Positions 15,787 to 21,139 of a stretch of DNA of 21,139 nt are shown here, piece after piece (within the stretch, counting starts at the first letter, position 1; each line of letters opens with the position of its first letter). The position numbers and the translations under genes are program-made. The notes under the pieces are model-generated. The model was not told the DNA's origin. It did no database searches and worked only from the letters and a program-made list of their open reading frames with translations. The DNA comes from CAYTXJ01 sp965613025 (lineage in GTDB: Bacteria; Desulfobacterota; DSM-4660; Desulfatiglandales; JALVMZ01), in assembly GCA_965613025.1 (NCBI GenBank), contig CBFDUE010000040.1, positions 1 to 21,139 of the forward strand, read 5' to 3'.

Positions 15787-16010
15787 AGAGCTTTGAAAAA
15801 TTCAAAGCTCTCAGAAAAAGCTGTAAATGGAATCTGTCATTGCGAGGGTCTTAAAAGACCCATTACACCGTCATTGCGAGGAGCGTTAGCGACGAAGCAA
15901 TCTCATCCATCAGCGAAGGTTCTTAGATTGCTTCAGCTCCTTCGGAGCTTCGCAATGACAGGGGTCTGGGGGTGTAACCCCCAGTGTAAAAAGGGGTTAC
16001 GCAAAGTCTC
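15786..16010 (+). repeat. MITE-like repeat element, copy 3 (225 bp, in the sirtuin stop codon)
   Basis: Starts GAGAGCTTTGAA at the last base of the sirtuin stop codon and ends GCAAAGTCTC (one G shorter than copies 2 and 4). The flanks AGTTTA (15780-15785) and AGTTTA (16011-16016) are a 6-bp duplication. The interior has a second TCATTGCGAG unit (TCATTGCGAGGAGCGTTAGC) absent from copy 2. It lies between the convergent sirtuin and ubiA genes, where its hairpins could end transcription from both sides, though no T-run follows them. Confidence 0.88.
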
Positions 16011-16037
16011 AGTTTAAGGTATATATCTCTTCCTGTA

Positions 16038-16937
16038 TTAATGCTTTGTAAAAAATAGCCCAATGGAAATCAGAACCGGTGTTATAAGGATTACCAATAC
16101 ATTTATTCCCATATAAGGAATCAGTTTTGGAATATCCTTTGCGTACTTAACTGCTCCGTAAGTGGCCATGGCAGCAAGAGGGATGGTAAGCATACCAAGG
16201 AGAGTTAGCTCAGGTAATAGCTTAGTCTGTATTCCAATAATGATTGATAAAAAGGCAAAAAGAAGAAATAGGGCATATAGAAAGCTGCTCTTTTTTGGCC
16301 CAAATACAATAGGGATATGTCTTCTTCCAACACTTTTGTCGGCCTGAATATCTGGGAATTGATTTAGGAGTAAGAGATCAGAGACCAGAAAGAATGGTAT
16401 AAGGGATGCAATAAATGCCTCAATGGAATAGCTGCCAGTTAATACAAAATCCGTTCCCATTACCATAAAGGTTCCAAAACCAAGTCCTGGTGCAAGAAGA
16501 CATAGAAAGGGATTTTTTGTAAGCCATCTTGTATAAAAAAAGACCAAGATAAGCCCTGAAACACCTAAGGGCAGTATGGCAATACCCCAAAGGAAGAGGA
16601 AATATATGCCCACAGAAAAGGTGATTAGAAAACTCAATATGGCAATAAAGAGGGAATACCTTACAAAATGTGGGTTTGAGGGAAGCGTGCCACTACCTCC
16701 ACTAAAAGGTGTCTTTATGGTCTTAAGATCAAGGCCGGATTTATAGTCAAAGTATTCATTGAATGCATTTACACTGATATGTGCACAGAGTGCTCCAATA
16801 AGAGCAATTAAGAGATGAAAGAACGAAATATCACCTTTTCTCCAGTATGAGATTGAAGCACCTAAAAGCACACATACCGGAGTTAAAAGCAGAAAAGGAG
16901 CCCTGATTATTCCCATGGTATTCTTTAAGATTTTCAT
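16038..16937 (-). CDS. UbiA-family prenyltransferase (MenA-like)
   Basis: 299-residue inner-membrane protein with about eight or nine hydrophobic segments. The two Asp-rich motifs that bind the Mg-diphosphate of the prenyl donor are NAFNEYFDYKSGLD (57-70) and QFPDIQADKSVGRR (193-206; D196, D200). The latter resembles 1,4-dihydroxy-2-naphthoate prenyltransferases (menaquinone synthesis), but the acceptor is not certain. Its Shine-Dalgarno (AAGGTG) begins within the stop codon of the selenocysteine DsrE-like gene, whose end is 13 nt away, so the two are co-transcribed and probably coupled. Confidence 0.87.
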   Translation of the reverse strand: MKILKNTMGIIRAPFLLLTPVCVLLGASISYWRKGDISFFHLLIALIGALCAHISVNAFNEYFDYKSGLDLKTIKTPFSGGSGTLPSNPHFVRYSLFIAILSFLITFSVGIYFLFLWGIAILPLGVSGLILVFFYTRWLTKNPFLCLLAPGLGFGTFMVMGTDFVLTGSYSIEAFIASLIPFFLVSDLLLLNQFPDIQADKSVGRRHIPIVFGPKKSSFLYALFLLFAFLSIIIGIQTKLLPELTLLGMLTIPLAAMATYGAVKYAKDIPKLIPYMGINVLVILITPVLISIGLFFTKH

Positions 16938-16950
16938 CCTTTATCACCTT

Positions 16951-17262
16951 TCAGAATGTAAATACCTTATCTGCCTCTTTTGAAAGCTCATAGAGATCAT
17001 CCATCCAGGCTACCGGACATGTGGCAGATCCCGCAAGACCGTGGGATTTCATGCATACACCTCAGACATAGAAATCACCCTCAAATCTATTGATCTGTTC
17101 CATAACATCAAATCTCTCATCACTGCATCTCTCAAATAGAACCCCTCTACCTAACATAAAGACACTAACTTCATCACCTTTATCCACTGCCACATTGGCA
17201 AGTCTCATTGCATTATAGATGGTTTCGGCATCATCAGTAGTTATGATAAATAGGACCTTCAT
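16951..17262 (-). CDS. DsrE-family selenoprotein (UGA at codon 67 read as selenocysteine)
   Basis: The frame from ATG 17262 (MKVLFIITTDDAETIYNAMR; Shine-Dalgarno GAGGTG 5 nt upstream) meets a TGA at 17062-17064, codon 67. It continues without interruption for 36 more codons (GVCMKSHGLAGSATCPVAWM through to ADKVFTF) to a second TGA at 16951. The full 103-103-residue range is normal for the small DsrE/F-like sulfur-relay fold. In relatives the same place reads CGTCLKxR, then CP, then DLYEI. Thus U67-G-V-C70 replaces the conserved CxxC, and C82 (ATCPVAW) matches the next conserved Cys. A SECIS-like hairpin follows the UGA. It probably acts as a cytoplasmic thiol/selenol redox or sulfur carrier protein (inference). 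A gene caller would report a truncated 66-residue protein. Confidence 0.85.
17017..17054 (-). promoter_or_regulatory. bacterial SECIS-like hairpin for UGA decoding
   Basis: In the mRNA, the stem AUCCC/GGGAU (17043-17047 with 17028-17032), an A-C mismatch and a C-G closing pair carry the apical loop GGUCUU (17035-17040). A lower stem GCAUG/CAUGU (17050-17054 with 17017-17021) extends it. The loop begins 22 nt after the UGA, with 21 nt between them. The GGU at the loop start and this distance fit the bacterial SECIS rule (G in the first loop positions, about 16-37 nt from UGA). Confidence 0.75.
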
Positions 17263-17289
17263 ATCTCACCTCTAAAAGAGAGTTTAAAT

Positions 17290-17318
17290 ATTAAAATTTC
17301 CATTTCATATAAAGTCAA
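17290..17318 (-). promoter_or_regulatory. promoter of the dsrE-like/ubiA operon
   Basis: Minus strand: TTGACT (17313-17318), 17-nt spacer, TTTAAT (17290-17295), each 5 of 6 to consensus, about 28 nt before the start codon. It is intact and lies between the gene and repeat copy 4. In the gene-free stretch 17263-17618, the only other things I see are copy 4 and its target duplication. Confidence 0.55.
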
Positions 17319-17388
17319 GAATGAAAATGTCATAATTAATTGGCATACTTGATATCCCAAGATCAAAATGCTACCAATTGAAGATATG

Positions 17389-17616
17389 GAGAGCTTTGAA
17401 AAATTCAAAGCTCTCAGAAAAAAGCTGTAAATAGAATCTGTCATTGCGAGGGTCTTAAAAGACCCATTACACCGTCATTGCGAGGAGCGTTAGCGACGAA
17501 GCAATCTCATCCATCAGCCTATGTTTATGAGATTGCCACGCTCACTTCGTTCGCTCGCAATGACAGGGGTCTGGGGGTATAACCCCCAGTGTAAAAAGGG
17601 GTTGTGCAAAGGTCTC
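17389..17616 (+). repeat. MITE-like repeat element, copy 4 (228 bp, 5-bp target duplication ATATG)
   Basis: Starts GAGAGCTTTGAA and ends TGCAAAGGTCTC, flanked by ATATG at 17384-17388 and 17617-17621. The order of parts is the same as in copy 3: end palindrome (17389-17415), GGGTCTTAAAAGACCC hairpin, doubled TCATTGCGAG unit, inner inverted pair ending at 17565, and CTGGGGGT-ATA-ACCCCCAG hairpin. The right-hand target copy contains the prmA ATG. The left-hand copy is the old ATG, which now reads into the element and stops after 14 codons. Confidence 0.9.
17608..17612 (+). promoter_or_regulatory. element-borne ribosome binding site for prmA
   Basis: AAAGG in the right terminal repeat of copy 4, 6 nt before the ATG at 17619. 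It decides the start over the in-frame GTG at 17604, which has no well-spaced Shine-Dalgarno sequence. Confidence 0.6.
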
Positions 17617-17618
17617 AT

Positions 17619-18434
17619 ATGGAATATCTTAAAGGGAAGGAAGAGTTTCTTTTTTTAAAGATCCGAACCGATTCTCCTGAGAAATTTCTCTCTGAGGTAA
17701 GATATCTAAATGGATTCAGGGGTAGTATCTATAAGAGAGAAAGGTCTCTTCTGATCCTGATCTTTTCATCACAGGAAACGAATAAGATCTTACTTGAGTT
17801 AGATAAAACCCTTCAAGATGCTGAAATTGTTGAAACCTCTCTATCCTCTTTTCCTTATGACAAAGGATACAGAAAGAGAATTACAGATCATATAACTATT
17901 GCCACACCAGAGTGCGCAAAAAGCGGGGATATCGTAATAGAGAGCCTCTTTTCATTTGGAAGTGGGCTTCATCCAACCACAGAGATCTGTATTCACTTAC
18001 TTGAAAGGGTGTTGACAAGAGAAAGGATTGAGCGGGTCTTAGATCTGGGAACAGGAAGCGGTATCTTGGCCCTTGTATGCAGGAAGCTGGGAGTAAAAGA
18101 GATAATAGGTCTGGATATTGACTTTAAGGCATGTAAGGAGGCTATGGAAAATATTAAGAGAAATGGCAGAGATGATGGAATACTAATTGTCTGTGGTTCA
18201 TACCACAATATCAAAGAGGGCTGTTTTGATCTATTAGTTGCAAATCTCATATCAGGCATTTTACTATCAATTGCTCCAGATCTATGTAATATGGTAAAGA
18301 GAGGAGGATATATAGTACTATCTGGATTTACCGAAGGGCAGGCTCATGAGATCTTAAGGCATATAAAGAGTTATTCTGTTATTGAAAGTCTTGTAATTGA
18401 AGGATGGAAGGGTGTTCTATTGAATGAGAAGTAA
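17619..18434 (+). CDS. prmA: ribosomal protein L11 methyltransferase
   Basis: 271 residues from ATG 17619. The longer frame from GTG 17604 would add MQRSH, which is repeat sequence. A short N-terminal substrate-recognition domain is followed by a Rossmann SAM-methyltransferase domain. Diagnostic motifs: FGSGLHPTT (PrmA-specific), SAM loop DLGTGSGILAL, LDID, and VANLISGILL. It trimethylates ribosomal protein L11 in the cytoplasm. The N-terminal part seems somewhat shorter and less conserved than in E. coli (293 residues). The start codon lies in the target duplication of repeat copy 4. It is followed 15 nt later by glnD. Confidence 0.9.
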   Translation: MEYLKGKEEFLFLKIRTDSPEKFLSEVRYLNGFRGSIYKRERSLLILIFSSQETNKILLELDKTLQDAEIVETSLSSFPYDKGYRKRITDHITIATPECAKSGDIVIESLFSFGSGLHPTTEICIHLLERVLTRERIERVLDLGTGSGILALVCRKLGVKEIIGLDIDFKACKEAMENIKRNGRDDGILIVCGSYHNIKEGCFDLLVANLISGILLSIAPDLCNMVKRGGYIVLSGFTEGQAHEILRHIKSYSVIESLVIEGWKGVLLNEK

Positions 18435-18449
18435 AGAGGGAAAGGGATT

Positions 18450-21005
18450 GTGGTAGAAGAGTTAGACAGAAGAAGAAAGCAGTTATGTAAGAGGTTTTTG
18501 AAAAAAGGGGATATAACGGAATTTAATATCCTCTACAGAAGAGCCTTAGATAGATATTTAGTGGAAAGCATAAGGAGATACCAAAGGAAGATCAGTCCTT
18601 TGAGTTCTACCCCATTTGCCTTGGTGGCATTGGGAGGATATGGAAGATCAGAGCTTTGTGCCTACTCTGATATTGATCTTTTAGTGCTTTTTGAAAGAGA
18701 TATCCCTGATGGGGTGTTGGATTTCATAAAATGGGTTATATTCCCTCTATGGAATATAGGATTGGATGTGGCACATAGCGTTAGAACAATTCAGGATTGT
18801 CTTATATTATCTAAAAAAGATTTTTGGGAATTCACCTCTCTTTTAGATTCCAGCTTCATATATGGAGATGTATCTCTGTATCTACAATTAAGGGAGAGAT
18901 TCTTTTCTGAAGTAGTTTTTAAAAATGGGGATAGATTTAGGTTATGGGTTGAGAAGATATATGAGGACCGAATTAGGAGTTATGGAGATTCAACTTATCT
19001 ACTTGAGCCTGATATAAAGAATGGGATAGGGGGATTGAGGGATTGCCATAATATAAGATGGCTCTTTAAGGTCTTTGAGGATTATCTACCTCTGAATATG
19101 CCTATCTCCAGCAGGGACTATATGGAATTTAACAAGAGGCTTAGATTCATTCAGACCGTAAGAAACTATTTACATCTGGTTTCCAAGAGAAAGAATGAGA
19201 GGCTTTCATTTGAATATCAGATAGAGATTGCAAGATACATGGGCTTTAAAGATGAAGATAATAGGCAAGGTGTGGAGCGGTTTTTAGAAAATCTACATAA
19301 ATCCATAACCTTCTTTAAGGATCTTCTAAAAGAGATATTATTTAATCTATGTGGACCCCCAATTAGTGTCCTTGGAGAGGAAAAAGAGATAGGAGAATTT
19401 GTTATTAAAAGAGGGGAGATAGATTTTAAAGATCCAGCTCAAATAATAGAGATACCTTCATTAATGTTGAGAATATTTCAGTTGAGTTCCCATCTTCATA
19501 TTCCTGTATCCCATGATGCTAAAAGGATTATAAAGGATATCGCTCCCATGTTTAGGGGGAAGATAGAAGATGACAGAGATGCCATAGAGGCATTTTTAGA
19601 CATCATTGTTTCAAAAGATGGCATCCAGACCTTTAATGAGATATATGATACACCCCTGTTGGATATCCTTATTCCAGAATTTGGCCATATAAGGTATCTG
19701 ATTCAATTTGACTCTTACCATACCTATCCTGTGGGAAGGCACCTGTTTATGACCTATAATTCATTGAAAGAGCCTAAGAATACAGAAGATATACTTATAT
19801 CTACCATTCTTTCAGAGATAGAAGATCCATTAGTGCTGTATCTTTCGGCCCTCTTTCACGATCTGGGAAAGAGGAAAGGGAATCATACCTTTTGGGGGGT
19901 TAAGATAGCTGAAAATATACTTAAAAGATTTAAGTTAGATGAATCGAGGATAGAAGAGATCCTCTTTTTGATTGAAAATCATCTTCTTCTGATTGAGACA
20001 GCCACCAGAAGGGATATTGGAGATGAAAAGGTGATTATTCAATGTGCAAAAAAGATAAAGTCTGTTGAAAGACTTAAGATGCTATATCTGCTTACATGGG
20101 CTGACTCTGTATCCACAGGTCCCAGGGCATGGAACCCCTGGGTTGAGGCATTGGTAAAGGAGCTCTTTATTAAGATACTTCATATCTTGGAGAAGGGTGA
20201 ACTTGTAAGTGAAAAGGTGGAGAGGAGATTAAGATTAGTAAGAAAAAGGGTGGAAGAGAGGCTATCTGACATCGTAGATAAAGATCATATAAGTGGCTAT
20301 TTTGATATTATGTCAAGAAGGTATCTGCTAAATACTCCCCCGTCCATGATCTCCCATCACATATTAGCGGCTGAAAAATTGACTCACAAATTGGCAACAG
20401 ATCCTGACTCATTTCTTTTAGAGCCCCAATTCAGTGAATATGAGAGGTGCTGGATAGTGCATTTCCTTGCAAAAGATAGACCTGGGCTCTTTTCTGATAT
20501 AGCTGGAGCGCTTGCATTGAATAATATAAATATCCTTTCTGCACACATCTATACCTGGTATAATGGAATAGCAGTGGATATATTCTATGTAAGTAGTCCA
20601 TTGGATACGCTTCATCCTGAAAGGATATGGGAAAAGGTGGAGGAGGATATAAGATCCATATTAAAGGGTGAGATCTCTCTAAGAGCCCTACTTGATAAAA
20701 AGAGGAGGCCTTTTGGTGTTGGGATAAGGCCTACAAAAAGGAGGCATCCAGAAGTATATGTTGATAATGAAAGTTCTGATTTTTTTACTATCTTAGAGAT
20801 ACATGCAGATGATAGAGTTGGCCTTCTCTATAACATAACCAGAAAGATATATGAGCTTGGTCTGGACATCCGACTTGCAAAGATTGCCACAAAGGTGGAT
20901 CAGGTGGTGGATGTATTCTATATAAGGGATAGGATTGGACAGAAATTAGAACCCTCCCGAGTCAATGAGATAAAAGATGCATTAATAAATGAACTTCTAA
21001 AATAG
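18450..21005 (+). CDS. glnD: bifunctional [protein-PII] uridylyltransferase / uridylyl-removing enzyme GlnD
   Basis: 851 residues from GTG 18450 (AAAGGG just upstream); family members are usually about 850-950. It senses glutamine and adds or removes UMP on PII proteins, controlling nitrogen assimilation. Nucleotidyltransferase domain: ALGGYGRSELCAYSDIDLL (61-78) with G62-G63, D74 and D76, followed by GIGGLRDCHNIRWL. The HD domain that removes UMP has ALFHDLGK with H470-D471. Two C-terminal ACT domains (about 668-740, AKDRPGLFSDIAGAL; about 779-850, ADDRVGLLYNIT) bind glutamine. The gene is complete, ends 65 bp before the adapter, and forms an operon with prmA. No PII gene is visible. Confidence 0.92.
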   Translation: MVEELDRRRKQLCKRFLKKGDITEFNILYRRALDRYLVESIRRYQRKISPLSSTPFALVALGGYGRSELCAYSDIDLLVLFERDIPDGVLDFIKWVIFPLWNIGLDVAHSVRTIQDCLILSKKDFWEFTSLLDSSFIYGDVSLYLQLRERFFSEVVFKNGDRFRLWVEKIYEDRIRSYGDSTYLLEPDIKNGIGGLRDCHNIRWLFKVFEDYLPLNMPISSRDYMEFNKRLRFIQTVRNYLHLVSKRKNERLSFEYQIEIARYMGFKDEDNRQGVERFLENLHKSITFFKDLLKEILFNLCGPPISVLGEEKEIGEFVIKRGEIDFKDPAQIIEIPSLMLRIFQLSSHLHIPVSHDAKRIIKDIAPMFRGKIEDDRDAIEAFLDIIVSKDGIQTFNEIYDTPLLDILIPEFGHIRYLIQFDSYHTYPVGRHLFMTYNSLKEPKNTEDILISTILSEIEDPLVLYLSALFHDLGKRKGNHTFWGVKIAENILKRFKLDESRIEEILFLIENHLLLIETATRRDIGDEKVIIQCAKKIKSVERLKMLYLLTWADSVSTGPRAWNPWVEALVKELFIKILHILEKGELVSEKVERRLRLVRKRVEERLSDIVDKDHISGYFDIMSRRYLLNTPPSMISHHILAAEKLTHKLATDPDSFLLEPQFSEYERCWIVHFLAKDRPGLFSDIAGALALNNINILSAHIYTWYNGIAVDIFYVSSPLDTLHPERIWEKVEEDIRSILKGEISLRALLDKKRRPFGVGIRPTKRRHPEVYVDNESSDFFTILEIHADDRVGLLYNITRKIYELGLDIRLAKIATKVDQVVDVFYIRDRIGQKLEPSRVNEIKDALINELLK

Positions 21006-21008
21006 GAT

Positions 21009-21035
21009 GAGCCCTTTGAAAGATTCAAAGCTCTC
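21009..21035 (+). repeat. solitary, degenerate copy of the element end palindrome after glnD
   Basis: GAGCCCTTTGAA, a 3-nt loop and TTCAAAGCTCTC lie 3 nt after the glnD stop. It matches the 27-bp palindrome of the repeat except at a few positions in the left arm. No further element sequence follows before the adapter. It may be the start of a decayed copy or a hairpin used as a terminator; no T-run follows it. Confidence 0.5.
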
Positions 21036-21070
21036 AAGAAATTATCCTCTTGACATACTATATATTCTAC

Positions 21071-21139
21071 CTGTCTCTTATACACATCTCCGAGCCCACG
21101 AGACTAGGCATGATCTCGTATGCCGTCTTCTGCTTGAAA
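21071..21139. other. Illumina Nextera adapter read-through (not genomic)
   Basis: CTGTCTCTTATACACATCT, then CCGAGCCCACGAGAC (to 21104), is the Nextera transposase end and read-2 sequence. The 8-base index TAGGCATG (21105-21112, as I recall index N706), the P7 flow-cell sequence (21113-21136) and AAA follow. Genomic sequence stops at 21070, in a stretch carrying TTGACA (21050-21055) that may begin a cut-off promoter. Confidence 0.97.

Noticed and set aside
15793..16017. 74-codon plus-strand ORF (ICHCEGLKRPITPSLRGALA...)
   Set aside because: It is the translation of repeat copy 3. ORFs of this type are a known artefact of CATTGCGAGG repeats.
17062..17064. TGA as the true end of a 66-residue protein, with the rest a pseudogene
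   Set aside because: The downstream frame is intact and family-like, a SECIS-type hairpin follows, and the position is a conserved Cys. Selenocysteine explains all of this with one assumption.
17259..17444. 61-codon minus-strand ORF upstream of the DsrE-like gene
   Set aside because: It runs through the promoter and into repeat copy 4, has no Shine-Dalgarno or recognisable family, and overlaps the real start.
2619..17616. The three repeats as a CRISPR array or tRNA-like genes
   Set aside because: Copies are kilobases apart, strongly palindromic and flanked by target duplications. No regular spacers or cloverleaf are present.
17604..17618. GTG 17604 as the prmA start (MQRSH...)
   Set aside because: It lies in the element with no well-spaced ribosome binding site. 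ATG 17619 has AAAGG 6 nt upstream and matches the pre-insertion start.

Overview
The window (about 40% GC by eye) looks like the chromosome of an anaerobic, Gram-negative-type bacterium. It carries a CooC-type nickel chaperone, a PagL-like outer-membrane lipid A deacylase, GlnD, and a DsrE-family protein whose reading frame needs selenocysteine. The gene order def-fmt-DUF116-rsmB-rpe is one I associate with Desulfobacterota and their neighbours, but no marker here fixes the taxon. Both ends look like contig ends: the left edge lies inside a repeat, and the last 69 bases are Illumina Nextera adapter, not genome.

Layout. 1-92: truncated copy of a repeat element. 82-849 (-): cooC. 1047-1646 (+): vapB-type antitoxin and a twice-frameshifted PIN toxin remnant. 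1677-2485 (-): a small unknown gene coupled to alaX, probably on a leaderless mRNA. 2783-7089 (+): def-fmt-DUF116-rsmB-rpe, a translation and housekeeping operon. 7147-7707 (+): PagL-like gene. 7710-14091 (-): six-gene operon livK-livH-livM-livG-livF-acyl-CoA synthetase, with a good promoter at 14220-14248. 14277-14966 (-): HPr-kinase-like P-loop protein, divergent from a sirtuin (15043-15786, +). 16038-17262 (-): selenocysteine DsrE-like gene followed by a UbiA prenyltransferase. 17619-21005 (+): prmA-glnD. 21071-21139: adapter.

Two things stand out. First, the DsrE-like gene has an in-frame UGA exactly where relatives carry the first Cys of a CxxC motif. The frame continues for 36 family-typical residues, and a SECIS-like hairpin with a GGU apical loop starts its loop 21 nt after the UGA. 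Ordinary gene calling would give a truncated 66-residue protein.

Second, a non-coding, multi-hairpin, MITE-like element (177-228 bp, imperfect terminal inverted repeats GAGAGCTTTGAA/TGCAAAGGTCTC, 5-6 bp target duplications) sits exactly on gene boundaries. It has rebuilt the start of def (ancestral MVES- to MQRS-), separated prmA from its leader while supplying a new Shine-Dalgarno sequence, landed inside the sirtuin stop codon (TAA to TAG), and supplied the stop codon of cooC. The two clearest target duplications allow the pre-insertion genes to be read directly from the sequence.
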